NCBI GenBank assembly: GCA_004009845.1
Contig: RMBW01000074.1
Location: 92,697-156,696 of the forward strand
Length of the DNA stretch: 64,000 nt
Direction: 5' to 3'
DNA from: Davidsoniella eucalypti
Lineage: Eukaryota > Ascomycota > Sordariomycetes > Microascales > Ceratocystidaceae
Part shown: positions 42,045 to 55,238 of the stretch, one piece after another
Position numbering within the stretch: the first letter of the stretch is position 1
How the letters are laid out: every line of letters starts with the position of its first letter
The notes under the pieces: generated by a model
Seen by the model: only the letters and a program-made list of their open reading frames with translations
What the model was told of the DNA's origin: nothing
Databases searched by the model: none
Translations under genes and position numbers: made by a program

Positions 42045-42667
42045 TTTGGCGATATATGTGTGTGGTGTTGTTGGTGTCTATGTTTTGGATATTTATGTGC
42101 CGGGAAAAAAAAGACGATGGTCGTCGTTAGTTCGGCCGCAGAGAGGAATTGGTCCCAAGAAAAGCGTCTTTGCCTGGTGAAAAAACAGCTAAGGAAACAG
42201 AGAAAGATCTATAGAAGCCACCCAACAAAGAAAATCACTATTTCTTGGAATATTCACTTGTTTGTTTCCGTTGTCAAGGCATTCGATTCCAACGATTCTT
42301 TTTTTTTGCTTTGGTGTATGGACGTCAAAAAACGAATCAGAGGCTTCTGCGTCTATTTGAGTGTTTCTCCGGGTATTTGCCGGCGTTTATTATTGCGCCT
42401 ACTTTCGCGCTTATTCATCCCACTTTATTGAACTTTTTTCTTCATACTCGACGTCACCTCGAATATTCAAGAAGACTGGACGTTTTTGATTTGGAAATAT
42501 TTGCTGGGACTGGATTTCTGACTTGGGGTATCTTTTTGTCCGTTTTCGTTCTTTTTTTCGTCCATAGACTTATCTAGCAAAAGTTATTCTGCTTTTCACT
42601 TCCATCTTCCTCTACTTCACTAAATCCCAAGCATCATCTTCTATCAAAGTATAGAGGGTTCTATCAC
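42045..42667. promoter_or_regulatory. Shared promoter region, mL61 / GEP3
   Basis: 623 bp between two divergent mitoribosome-related genes. Small ORFs inside are not convincing. Confidence 0.5.
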
Positions 42668-45306
42668 ATGTACAGGACATTGGCCGTCCGGAGTCTATGG
42701 CGGCCTGTCGGCAACAGCGGTACGGCTTTGGCCCGGAACCGACTAGCCCTTGTCACCCGGCAGGTACCGGCCATTTCCCGTGCCTCATCTAGGCGCTTTA
42801 TATCTACTAGCACATCCAGTATCGACCCTCAAGAGAACCAGCAAGACATTACTTCCCCGACCGTCGACAATACCCAGTTCCCGGATCTATCTGCATCTAC
42901 GCTCGAGGACCGGCCGGCTCCGATCTTCTATAACTCGGGCTCATCACTAGTTGTCAACTCGGCCGTCGATATAGCTTCACCATCTTCTCTCTTGGTTACT
43001 GCCTCCAACGAAGATGCCTCTACAGATAACCCCGGTGACCTTCCGTTGAAACGGAGCTTGCCACTTGCCTGCACAGGCTGTGGTGCATTTACACAGACGA
43101 AGCATCCTCAGCATCCTGGTTATTACGACATGAAGCGCAAAACTGTGCGGCGGTATCTTGGCCTAGAAGAACGGCCAGATAAAAAGCCGGAGGATATCCG
43201 CGAGAATCACCAAGTCCTTGCTGTCATCAATCAAATTGGTGCCGAGAAGCTCAAGCAAATGGGAATCGACCCGGAGTCGTTGATTCTCAGCGAAGATCCA
43301 AATATCGAGCTCCAAAGTACGTAATATTACCCTTGAGCACATATATATACTAGTCTTTGTGAATCTTTCCTAACAACCCGTTTGCTTTTCTAGAATCACA
43401 AGAAGGCCATACCCACCCACCACTTTGTGACCGCTGCCACGTCTTGATCCACCATCGAGTTGGCCAGTCTATATTCCATCCGTCTGTATTCGCCCTTCGC
43501 GAAACACTCGAAGAAACTCCATGGAAGTACAATCACGTGCTACACGTAGTTGACGCTGCCGATTTCCCCATGTCGCTTGTCCCACGTCTACATCAGTTGA
43601 TCGGTGAGATCCACCTGCGCACACGTAACCGTCGGTCTATGGATCAGCATTTCCACGGTGACAAGTCTATCACTCTAAGCTTCGTCATCACACGGAGTGA
43701 TCTACTAGCACCAAAGAAGGAGCAGGTCGATGCCTTGATGCCGTATCTGAGAGAAGTGCTAAGAGAAGCTCTTGGTCGCGTTGGCCGTATGGTCCGGTTG
43801 GGTAATTTGTGGTGTGTCTCAGCAAAGCGCTCGTGGTGGACGACCATGTTAAAAGAGGAGATTTACAAGCGTGGAGGTGCTTCATGGCTCATTGGCAAGA
43901 TCAATGTTGGAAAGAGCCAGCTCTTTGAAGCCATCTACCCCAAGGGCCGCTTGCCTGCACCAAAAGAGCCTCAACGACCCATAGAAAGAGAAGAAGATCA
44001 AACAGCGCAGCCTGAACAGCCTGAGCAGGCTGCATCAGAACCCTTAATTGAAGAGTTAGATCCGCTTAAAGTAGGAGAATGGCTGCCACCGGCACGAAAG
44101 GAAGAAATGTACCCCGCCATGCCGACAGTCTCTGATCTGGCCGGTACTACTGCATCACCCATCCGCATTCCCTACGGCGGCGGCAAGGGCGAACTGATCG
44201 ACTTACCCGGTCTTGCACGGACAACTCTGACCAGCCAAGTCATGACAAAGTACCGTAACCAGCTCATCATGAAGTCTCGCATCGTGCCTGAGCAACAAAC
44301 CATCAAGTCTGGACAATCAATGCTCGTCGGAGGCATGTTCCGTTTCACGCCTCAGTCGGAGGACGTCACGGTTCTCGCCTACAACTTCACGCCCATGGAC
44401 CCGCACGTGACCCACACGGAAAAGGCGATGGAGATCTCTGAACAGCGCTCTGATCTAATTGTCAACAACATCGCCGTGCCGGGAGTCGGTTCTAGTATGA
44501 AACTAGCCCAGTCAGTGACGCTGCGCTGGGATGTGACCAAGGATCGTGCTGGCCCGCTGACCCGTCGTAACGGTGTTGGTCTTAGAACTGACGTGCTACC
44601 TTTCCGTGTACTAGCCGCCGATGTCCTCATCGAGAGTGTTGGCTGGGTTGAGCTCGTGGTCCAGGTACGCACACGCAACCTATACCACGGTAGACGCGCC
44701 GAACTATACGAGTCAGGCCGTAAGCGGTTTGAGCGGTTAACCAACGACCCAGCATCAAGAGAGAGATATGGCCGGAGCCAAAATGGAGTCGGTTTGAACC
44801 GCGAGAGCGCTCGCGAGCAAGAACGTGGTCTTAGATACGGTAGATTCGACAACGAGGCCGACGACGAGACAGACCCCTGGCTGATGATGGAGAAGAACAT
44901 CGTCACGTTTGATAAAAATAAGCTACAGCACCAAAAGAAGACCAACTCCAAACTATGGGATGCCATCGAGACAGGCCGCGATATCGAAAACACTACATCA
45001 AGCACACCTGACAACTTCTCCTCGTCTTTTGGTGACGACGCCGGACAGGAGCAAGAGAAGGAACATGAAGAGTACGAAGATGATTTTGAGGGCGATCTTC
45101 CGGAGCCGAATTGGCCCGTCATCGACGTTTTCTCGCCCGGGGGTCACTATATCGGTGTTCGTCGGCCAATGAATGGCTGGCTGCTGAATAAGCCATTAGT
45201 GACGAAGGAGCATAAGCGCCAGAGACCGCGGCGCAGCATGAAGGGCGATAAGAAGAAGAAAAAGCTACTGATGCGTGCTGCCAAACAGACGTATTTCACC
45301 GGCTAA
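42668..45306 (+). CDS. GEP3: Mitochondrial circularly permuted GTPase Gep3/Mtg3
   Basis: Exons 42668-43316 and 43394-45306, 853 residues. The N-terminus (MYRTLAVRSLWRPVG, Arg-rich, no acids for about 50 residues) reads as a mitochondrial presequence. A zinc-binding pair of Cys motifs, ACTGCGAFTQ (about 137) and LCDRCHVLIHHRVG, precedes the GTPase. The G motifs appear in permuted order: G4-like TRSDLLAPKKEQ, G5-like VSAKRSW, then G1 GKINVGKSQL (Lys about 390), then AGTTASPI and G3 DLPGL. This is the YqeH-type circular permutation. Yeast Gep3 (Mtg3) acts in mitochondrial small-subunit rRNA processing and interacts genetically with prohibitins. The protein is longer than yeast's 556 residues because of acidic inserts; it ends in a Lys/Arg-rich tail (RQRPRRSMKGDKKKKKLL). 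Confidence 0.92.
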
Positions 45307-47295
45307 GATGTATTTTTATTTCTATTTTCTTTCTAGTTCTGTACAGACGGAAAGTTATATTAGTGTGTATTATATATATATATATATATTATTGCAATTG
45401 CAAGTCATATCACCGACATATGAGATACAAGATAGATAGCCAAGCCTAGTGACGTATTTCATGCTCGTTCTGGCAAGATAGTTGCCTACATGAGCACCGT
45501 GGAGTTCCAAACCCTGGTAACTTGACTGATATTTCTTCTATCATAGCTTCTTTAGGTTCTTCATGTCCATTTCCCCATCTCTATTGGTCTCGGAGACATC
45601 ATTACTGAAGTAAATTCTTGTGGCCATTTTGTGTGGCCACTGCCTAATAGTATTCTTGATGAGGTCGTCGCTGTGCTAAACAAGACTAAAGACATGTTGC
45701 TACCTTTAAAAACATTAGAATATGCTCACAAGAAACTGGGCGAAAATTATTGCTCGGAAACTTCACTCAAGATACCAATAAAGTTACGCAAGAAGCATCC
45801 TCTGTAATCAACCAATACTATCACATTTTCATTCCTCTAGGACTAGTTACAACATCATGGCTAACTAACTATTCATGTTCACTTGGCAAGATATGTAGAT
45901 GATCATATTAATGAGGCAAAAGTTACAATTAACCAAATATAGTTGATCTTTAGTTCATAGCAGAAGCTAGTTTTCATATCGTCTCATGCATTTATGTTGT
46001 ACTATATTAGGGTTACACGTCAAATTGATCAACAACTCAAAGAAGTTGTGACGACACATAGTTAAAGATAGTTCAAAGAAAAAAAAGAAAGATGACCATT
46101 TATTATTCATGATGATATAAAATAATCCAATTGTCTATAAAAAAAAAGCCCCCCAAGAATTGACCAACCAAAAGAAAAAAAAGCCTCACCCAAAGGGAAA
46201 AAAAAAACCATGAAAGCAATGATTTGCCAAAAAAAACCAGAATTAGTTGGCCCTTGAATGATGATAATAATAATAGTAATAAATAATAGAAAAAGATAGA
46301 AACCAACCGTCCATTTGCCTTTTTGCGCCTGCTCCCTAAATCAAATTGTCGAAATTTAAGAAAAAAAAAACTTTGTGAACAAACCTTGGGGAGATTTCGA
46401 AGATTCAAATTCGTTCGAAATCTGTTCCTTTGATGATGATGAATTTTTTTTGTTTCTTTTTGTTTTTCTATTCCTCTTCCATTCATATCCAAAAATTTAA
46501 ATTACCAATATATCTTGCAAACTTGTTTGATATTGTACTATTTGGTGCTCGTTAATGATATAACGACCCGTTATTAACTTTTTTTTTTTGTTTTGTATGA
46601 TTTTGATGTGATTGTTTTTTTTTTGTATTGTTAGAAATCCTCCATTTTTTGATAAGTTTTAATACCAAGTCCCAGTATCCTCCAATATGATAATAAAACA
46701 AATGAAGAAAAAATGAAAGAAAAGGAAAAAGAGAGAAACAAAGCAAGTAAACAAAGCCACATCTCCAACAGGAGGTGGGTAGAGATAATTCGTAGTAGTT
46801 GTGGTGATAATGATGATATGCGAAATCATGGAAACGGCAAAATGATACAATAGAAGATGGTCATATTTACAATAGACCAATGTATCGCGCGAGAAAAAAA
46901 GGACAGAAAAGTGAAAGAGAAAGAAAAAAAAGATCAACTCCATGAATGTGTCAATAAAGAAAGAATTAGAGCTTAAAAAAGGAGTTGGTCTTGTCTAATG
47001 CAAAGAAAAACAAAGGCGAAAACGACGTCAAAGAATAACAAAATGACGAGTTCAAGAACAAAAAGATGTAGAATAATAAACACAAGACTTGCGGAATTCA
47101 AGTCGGATGACCGCAAGGTGAAAGTGGGAGGCCATTGAAGCCATCAGCAAGTCGAAGATATAGTTACGATGACTAGACTAATGAGTCATTTCTGAGTGCG
47201 TCAAGGACTATTATGGCAAGGGACTCGACATTTTAGTAGATGCGAGAATCTATCCCCAAGGCTGTTTGGAAAATCTGGTGATTTTGTGCTCGACT
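45307..47295. other. 2 kb gene-free AT-rich region
   Basis: Tail-to-tail space between GEP3 and MEX67. It includes a TA dinucleotide run near 45373-45389 and many A or T runs (46080-46960). ORFs are homopolymer translations. No gene. Confidence 0.55.
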
Positions 47296-49711
47296 CTATG
47301 GCATAAAAGCATCAGGGGGGAGCATTGTCTATAGTGACTCGTTAGTATCACATGTCATAGTATGTAGAAAGAGGGAGGTGGCTAACTTACTCTACGCTCG
47401 TTGAAAAGAGCAAGACCCTTCTCGAAGTCCCAGTTAACGGCGGCATCACTGAGGCACATCTCAGCATAGACAGGAGTCATGCGAGTTTGCTTGCAAAGTT
47501 CTTCCAAAACAGCTTTTTGGTCAGGGACACCAGCAGACGGTTGCTGTACAGCTGGCGGCACAGCGTTATTTTGCGGGGCCTGTACATCGTAAACCTTGGG
47601 CACCGGTGCGTATGCGCGCAATGAGAGCATATCGCTGATAACGCGGATAGGGTTGGCGCCAGGAACACCGGGGCCTAGAACGAAGGTTCTAGAAAAGGAA
47701 CGCTTTCCGATGACACCGGTATCTTTTTCTTGTTCGTCGAATTCGCCGTGCAGAATGATGATCATACCATCTACGCCGAGGCGTGAGGCACCGGACAGGT
47801 CCGCGAGACCGGGTAGTGGGTGGCAGTCGACGACGTACTTGTTCAAGTCTGTGGTAATATTAGGGTGAGATGTCCGAGGGAGACTCTTCCAGAGTTGTCT
47901 AATCACATTACTAGAGGTGAATAGACGCTGAACACGGCCGCTGAATGTGGTGATCTTGATGAGGTTGCGTGACAGTCGCAGATATGGAGACCACGACAAG
48001 ACAGGCAGAGCCCTATCACGAGGACCAACTGTGTCGACAGCTAGTGAAAATGTACTGGCCGAGTCGTAGTATTTGGAGGCCAGTGCGTCACGGTCAGTGT
48101 CGTATAGGGCAAAGTAGTCGAGAAGGAAGCTCTGGGCTACGCCGTGATCGTCTCGGAAGTCGGTACCACATTGTGGGATGGGGCGGGGACGAGCAGCCTC
48201 TTCGGCAGCTTGTATTTGCTCCAGGGTTCGCACCACATTGCCGTTGACATTTTGTAGCTTAGGGAACCATTGGAGGACGGTCTGAACATAGTTGGGGGCA
48301 GCAATCTCGATGGGGTTGCCTGAGATGAAAAGAGTCTCGAGCTTCACGAACTTGTGCTTCCAGAAGTCAAGGCCATGGATAGTAGCAAGCTGATTGTTGC
48401 TCAAGTCCAGGTTCTTGAGATCTGGGAAGGTTGTGGCAAGGCAGTCAACTTGTGAAACATTGCTGATGCCGTTGTTAGCAACGGTGATGCTTTCAATAGC
48501 CTCTTGCTTGGCAGACCGAGTCTTGAACAAATCGTTGCAGATCTTCATGAGGCTCTTGAAGAGTTTATCAGCACGATCAGTGTTGGCCATCAGGCCGCTC
48601 GTCTTGATAAAGCTGTTCTCGCCAAGAGCATCCAACTTGAGAAGCTTGCCATCGGCGACATAGCGTTCAGCAAGGATGCTCTTTAGTTGGCTTTCAAGTT
48701 CAAGGGTGAAGGCACTTTTGCCGGATTCTGGTGGCTCGCTCGCAGTTACGACTAGGGATACACCAGCAAATGTGAAGCCATTGAGTCTGACTAGCTCCTC
48801 AGCATCTTCTGGCGAAGCACTGACGTATAAACCTGGGCCAACAAGGCGGTGCTGAAGGGTGGTGTTAGCAATCTACGTAATATATATTTGACCGTCTTGT
48901 ATGTAGGCGTGGCATGGCATGCTTAGAGATGGAGATGATGAAGTGTGTACAATATACACCGTACGGTTAGGGCGCATAGAATGGATACGAGAGGGCATCG
49001 CAACAAGCTATGAAGCTTGGAATTATAGGTGATAGTTGCGATGGAGAGCCCATTGTATTTATAGTTTTCAAGACATTCAAGCTTCACAGCGTTCATGAAC
49101 ACCGAGGGACTATTCATATACACAGTAATGCGATGCAACTCGCGGATATCCAGGCCCAGCCCAACCCCATATAAAGCCTCCGTCCACCATACATACCCGC
49201 CAACCTGGAGGAAGCCTCCCCAACAATGACTTACCTGTTTAATAGAGACTGGCTTAGAGCCGGTGCGAGTAGCCAGAGCACCCGCCTTGCGCTCAAGAAA
49301 CTCGAGTAGATTGGAAATGCCGCCGTCAGCATTCGTAGCAGCCTTGCTTTCCTTGAGGCCGTCCACACGAACCCAGGACAAAGGGCCCCGATGGGCCCTT
49401 CCCTTGCCCTTTGAGAGCTTCGGATCGTCGCCAGCCAGGTGCTTGGAGATGGCATCAATGTTGCTTGATGAGATGCGGCCGCCACCAGAAGTTCTAGTGT
49501 TGCGGCCTGCGTTGGTATTGCGGCCCTTTATAGCTGGAACGGTGCGACGGACGCCAGCGTCCATATCGAGATCGCCATCGCCATCAGTTTTGGTTCCGCG
49601 GCGCTTCGAGATGCCACCGCCACCGGCGACTTTGGTAGTCGGCTTGGCTGCGGCGTTACCACGGCCGGTGCTGCGGCCAGAGGAACGACCTCCACGACCT
49701 CCGGGGGCCAT
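47296..49711 (-). CDS. MEX67: mRNA export receptor Mex67 (NXF1 homologue), 3 exons
   Basis: Exons in transcript order: 49711-49235, 48851-47391 and 47328-47296, giving 656 residues. The N-terminus is Gly/Arg-rich (MAPGGRGGRSSGRSTGRGNA). Next comes an RRM-like RNA-binding domain (SIKQHRLVGPGLYVSASPED), leucine-rich repeats (LKNLDLSNNQLATIHGLDFW, LETLFISGNPIEI), and an NTF2-like domain that binds Mtr2 (SFLLDYFALYDTDRDALASK, ILHGEFDE). The TAP-C/UBA fold at the end (LEELCKQTRMTPVYAEMCL, NWDFEKGLALFNERR) is followed by TMLPPDAFMP, which corresponds to the IPxxAF ending of NXF1. The last 10 residues come from a 33-nt exon; reading through its donor gives a false stop (VS). Mex67-Mtr2 carries mRNPs through nuclear pores via FG repeats. 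The 383-bp first intron lies inside the RNA-binding domain. Confidence 0.95.
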
Positions 49712-50934
49712 TGTGACTATGTCGCGAGAATGATAATAAAACGATGATTGAAAGGATACAACGGACAAGAAATCCGTTTGGTAGTGGGGGCACGGAGACG
49801 CGTCGAGAGCTGTTGTCGCAAAGGCAGTTTCAATTGCAGAGCACTGGTGTGGACTAGGCTATCCAAGGGCTTCAAGGGCACCAAAGAGATCAGCCTTTTC
49901 ACAGAGAGGCGATGAAAATCGGGCTGTCGGTGGGATGGCCGACTGGTCGCGGGGTTCGGCAAAAGACTCAGACGATGCCTTTCCGGCAAACAAGCGATGT
50001 AACGAGAGGAATCGACGGTTGTCGGCGGCGATGTTCTGAAGGCTCCAGTAGAAGCTCAAAGAAGGCCACGGAAGAAGTTGCGCTGAGCTGCTCCGCTTGG
50101 TCCACCAAAACCGAGCAAAGACTGGATTTGGGCGCGCTTCGGGCCAGAGCTGCAATGGACGGAAAAAGGGAAGAGATCGGACGCACGATGGTCGGCCGCT
50201 TGAAACCAAAAGACGGGCGATATGAGCAAACGAGAACAAGAAGAAAAAGAAGAAAGACGCCGCTCGTTGTCGTTGTCGAAAGGCGTGATGAAAAGCAAAG
50301 TTTTGGAGTTGAAAATAAAGGTGAGCGGTTCGCGCAAGGCAGGGCAGAAAGAAAGAAAAAAAAATACAGGTTATCAGAAAAATATTACAGTCGTTCCCAT
50401 GACGTTTAGAGCTTAGACAGGGCAACCCAAGTCAGCCAAAGCCAGCTAGTGGCCCACTTTTTCTAGGCAGGACCTCTGGAAAGCCGCCTAAACCAGCCTG
50501 GACCGCCCTGTAAAGCGGACGGATACAGAATACAGAGCAGAATCGGCGCTGGAAAGCCTTGCAAAGACATTGCGCTACTGTGGTTGGTCCAGCTGCCAGT
50601 CTGCTGTCACGTGACATCGTGACTGCCGCAAAATGCGGACCCGCCCAGACGCGCTCAGTAGGGAAGGGACGCAGAAGAACGTTTTCTTATTATATTTTTT
50701 TTCCTCTTTTTTCCTCTTTTTTCATGGAGTTTTCGTTCTCCATCAGCATTCCATCCCAAGCTTTCTGGTCTGGCGAAGTTGCTCTCTTCCCTTTGTCCGT
50801 TGCTCATACTCGGCTTCCCGTCATCCGGGTCGAGCTTGAAGCCATTCGCTTGGCTCAGGGCATCCCAAATCTTGATTCTTGCTAGGCTTACACAGACCCT
50901 CTCGTACCACTGTCCACACCCCTCTTCCCCCACC
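49712..50934. promoter_or_regulatory. Divergent promoter region, MEX67 / MPH1
   Basis: 1.2 kb between the two starts, relatively GC-rich and with overlapping ORFs on both strands up to 188 codons. I judge these ORFs to be non-coding because none shows a recognisable motif. The last 250 bp before MPH1 are pyrimidine-rich. Confidence 0.45.
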
Positions 50935-53900
50935 ATGGACGACTATTTCGACGATGATTTCGGTGACATCGCCGACGAGGATCTGCTTGATGCTCTCACC
51001 TCCACAGAGCCTGCTCCGAATATATCGTCGACTACGCCCCGGGCCCAGCCCGCCACTTCCCGGCCCAGTGCCCCGGCGGGACTCCAGAGACCACAGCCTC
51101 CCGCTAGCTATTCACGGCCCTTAGCACCCTCTTCCATAGGCGGCCGCACAGTGCCAACTCAAAATGTGGCCCGCCAGCACCAGATCACCGCTCGGGGCGC
51201 TCAGCTAAACGCAACTACCCTCCCGCAGACAACGACGTTCCTACAGAACCGCCTGTCCGTCCCAATGCAGAGGACGGACTCCTACCCGAAATCTTCTGGT
51301 AGTGTAAGTTGGCCCCTCTTTGTCTCTTTCTCTTTGGCTTATAGCCTCCGTTCCTGTCATTTATTATCCGTAATGTCTCGCTCATCGTTCTCTTCGTCTT
51401 CTTCTAGCGGATTCCATCCCTTCCTCAGTCCACTCTAGTTTCGTCTGGAAGCGCCTCTCTTTCATCCCATGGCAACACAATGACTATGTACCACGGCATA
51501 GCACAGCCGGGCGCCAATGGGAAAATGCGCCAAACAACACTGCATGGTGGAGTTGGCGATGCCGAGGCTTCGTACACCGCATCAGGTCGTCACTACCGTG
51601 CAGATGCAGCCCCCGAGCCACCGACCCATCATGAGCTGAATCGTGACGCCCTTAGAACTTGGCAGTATCCTCTAAATCTTGGTGATATCCGTGAATACCA
51701 GTATACCATCACCCATTCCTGTCTGTTCCACAACACGCTTGTGGCCCTGCCGACAGGTCTGGGCAAAACCCTGATTGCCGCAACGGTCATGATGAACTTT
51801 TATCGTTGGACAAAGACGGCCAAGATTGTCTTCGTAGCCCCAACTCGGCCTCTTGTGATACAGCAGGTAGAAGCCTGCTATGGAATTGCAGGCATTCCAA
51901 AATCTGATACGTCCATCCTCATGGGAACGATCAAGCCTGCCGCAAGAGCCACAGTGTGGGAGACTCGCCGAGTCATCTTCACCACCCCTCAGACCTTGGA
52001 TAACGACGTCGCCAGAGGATATGCGGACCCCAAGTCGATCTGCCTGCTAGTTATTGACGAGGCACACCGCGCCACTGGAAATCATGCGTCCGCCAAGTCC
52101 TGCCGTAGAGTAATGAACTTCAACAAGAGTTTCCGTGTCCTTGCTTTGACTGCCACGCCAGGTTCGTCCGTCGAGAGCGTTCAGGATGTCATCAACAATC
52201 TCGGCATTGCCAAGGTTGAGATTCGCACTGAGGAGTCGCTGGACCTGCGCCAGTACACTCACCAGCGCAACATCGACACGCACATCGTGGACTTTACTGA
52301 CGAGTTGCAAATCGTTCGTGACCTGTTCTCCAAGGCCCTTTTGCCGCTGACCCAGAAGCTTACTGAGATCAACGTGTACATCGGTCGTGATCCTATGAAT
52401 CTGAGTAACTTCACCCTCCTTAAAGCCAAGTCTGACTGGCTCCGCACTGCCGGTCGTGACGCCAATCAAGGCGTCAAGAGCACGGTTATGGCTGTTTTCG
52501 GCGTGCTATTGTCAGTAGCCCACTCGATCAAGCTCCTGAACTACCATGGCATCCGCCCGTTCTTTGATTCCATCGGCGAGGTCCGTAAAGAGGTTGAGTC
52601 CAAGGCAACCAAGTCTAAATACAAGATACAGCTGGTAAAGGACAAGAACTTTCAGGACATGATTGCCAACATTGAGACGTGGCTCCGTGACCCGGACTTT
52701 GTCGACCATCCCAAGATCGCAGCCCTCAAGACCGAGATCGTCAACCACTTTATGGATGCCCCCGATCGCGAAAACTCCAAAGTCATTGTCTTTAGCGAGT
52801 TTCGTGACAGCACCGAAAATATCACCGAGCTCCTGAACCGCTTGCCGCTGGTCAAGGCTAAGTCCTTCGTTGGTCAGGCGGCCTCCAAGCGGTCCGGCAT
52901 TGGCGGCATGAAGCAAGCCGACCAGATCCAGGCCATTGAGGAGTTCAAGAAGGGCAAGTTCAACGTGCTCGTAGCCACATCTATCGGTGAAGAAGGTCTT
53001 GACATCGGGCAGGTTGACCTAATCGTCTGCTACGATGCCTCGGGCTCTCCAATTCGTATGCTCCAGCGCATGGGCCGTACCGGTCGTAAGAGAGCGGGAC
53101 GGGTCGTGCTGCTGCTTACGCGCAAAGAAGAAGAGAAATACGACAGGGCCAACGACACCTATGGAAACATGCAGAGCATCATCGCCAGTGGCGAGACTCT
53201 CGAGTATAGATATGACCTCTCCAAGCGCATCATTCCTCGTGAGATCACTCCTGTGGTGGACAAGTGTATCGTCGATATTCCGGTCGAAGATGTGAATGAC
53301 CCTGAAAATAACACCGACCCAAGCAAGCGTCCCAGTGCTATGAAACGTAAGAAAGCTCCGCCGAAGAAGTTCCATATGCCAGACGGCGTCATCACTGGTT
53401 TTATGAAAGCCTCCAATGTCAACGCCGACGGCGAGATTCCGCCTCTGTCTACAGAACAGCCCTCAAAACAACAGCTTGCTGAGCTCACTGAACTTGCCGA
53501 GATTCCGCCACTTGAAGCCGTGATTTTGAATTCCAGGGATCACGCCGCCTTCAACCGACTTTACCGCACTCTCCCGGGACAAGTCAACACTACAAATATC
53601 ATCGAAGAGCCAGAACTTGCCCGTTTTCCTATTCTCCAACGCACTCTACGCCCTGTGTCTAGGGTTAAGCACGGTCAGCGCACCAAAAAGGCCGTGGAGC
53701 TGTTCAAAAAACTCGGTGCATCTCAAGACCCAGAACACCGGTACAAAGACCTGTTTGACTTTCGAGCACAGCCCAATATACTTGAGCTCCCCGTTCGCCC
53801 TCTTGTCAACGAGGACGGTAGCAAGATCTCACAAGCTTCTCACGGCTCTACTCCAAAGTCGATCTCTGTCACACCCCAGCAAGCTGTGCCTCAGAAACGA

Positions 53901-55238
53901 CCCTTGGAGGAAGATGCGGGGTTTGACGACGATGACCTCGACCTAGACGACTTTGACTTTGACGAAGATCTTCTTACCCTCCCGCCTGCTCAACCTACCC
54001 TGCCAACTCTACTCACAAAACCACCCAGTGATCCCCGCGCTGTCAACAGAGTCATTGTCAGCAAACTTACAGGCCGGGCGCGCCCCCGTAAGTCTGCTGC
54101 TTCTCCTCCGCCAGTTGCTCTATTTCCCTCTAGTCCGGCCCGACTCTATAACGTTGTTAGTGACGACGATACCGACGACGGCCGTATCTCGCGTCCTAGG
54201 AAAAAACGCGCAGCGCCAAGAGCCTCTACTAAGACTACTAAGAAAAAACAAAAGGATACCGATAGTGTCTTGAAGCCCAGTGCTAAAGGCAAAAAGAAGA
54301 AGATGGCGTCATCATCGGGTGGCATTCGTACAGCACAGTCAAAGAGCATTGAAGACGAAGAGCTAGGCGATGACTGTGATCGCACAAGCGACATGTACGA
54401 CTCGGGACTTGAAGATGATAACGGTTCAGATCTGGACGACTTCCTTGATAACCGCAATAGCTCCGAGCTTGAGATGGACTTGGGCGATGATGACGACGAC
54501 GAATTCAACGACACTACGATTCGTCTCCGAGAAGACCCATTCGAGCTATCAGATGAGGATGAGGATGAAGAGGACGATCAGCCTTCAAAGAAAAAGAAAA
54601 AGTCCAAAAAGGGGAAAGAGAAGGAGAAGGCAAAGAAGTCCGTCACAGCTAAACGATCGACGACTTCCGAGACAACTGAACCGAAACGCCGCAGACTAAT
54701 TGCTGCCACGGAGCTTCCACCACGTTCTTCTCTTGACATCTTTAGCAGCAGCATCAATCACGATGCCACCAATACTTCCACCCACAAAACGAAACATACG
54801 TCTGTGACCAAAGACACGAACAAAACTGTAACGAAAACACAAGCAACGCATATCACACTTTCCGATGACGACTTTGACGATCTCCTTGCTGCAAAACCTA
54901 CAAAACTTACAAAGCCCACGACTACCATCACTGCCAACACCGATGAAGTCGATCTGTTTGACGATGACTTCGATGAAGAGAACATGCCATCTCTCACTGA
55001 GCTTCTTTCCATGGCTCGAAACCAGATTTCCGGCCCTCCAGTCTTAATCCAACCTCCGCCTCCATCAACAATACCTCCCATCCAAGAAAAGTTGTTCAAG
55101 AACGCTTCATCTTCTACGATCAAAGCTTTTGTCTCCTCTGTCAATGGCAGTGAAGTAGGCAAAAGAGTCATTGCAGATAGCGAGGATGAAAATTACGGGC
55201 TCGATGATGATGATGATGATTTTAATTTTGATTTTTAG
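50935..55238 (+). CDS. MPH1: Mph1/FANCM-type DNA helicase
   Basis: Exons 50935-51303 and 51408-55238, 1399 residues. Superfamily-2 motifs: Walker A PTGLGKTLIAA (Lys about 243), VFVAPTRPLVIQQ, DEAH in VIDEAHRATGNHA (about 340), ALTATPGSS, the FANCM insert, EFRDSTENI, VATSIGEEGLDIGQVDLI and QRMGRTGRKRAGR. FANCM/Mph1 enzymes unwind D-loops, reverse stalled forks and limit crossovers; partners in fungi include the MHF histone-fold pair and RPA. The protein is longer than yeast Mph1 (993 residues) through a disordered acidic/basic tail. Acidic-aromatic clusters recur at both ends: FDDDFGDI at residue 5, LDLDDFDFDEDLL mid-tail, DDDFDDLLA and DLFDDDFDEEN late. The first ATG starts the homologous acidic N-terminus. 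Confidence 0.96.

Noticed and set aside
49859..50425. Overlapping ORFs on both strands (188 and 165 codons) between MEX67 and MPH1
   Set aside because: No motif or family resemblance in either; the position is a divergent promoter region.
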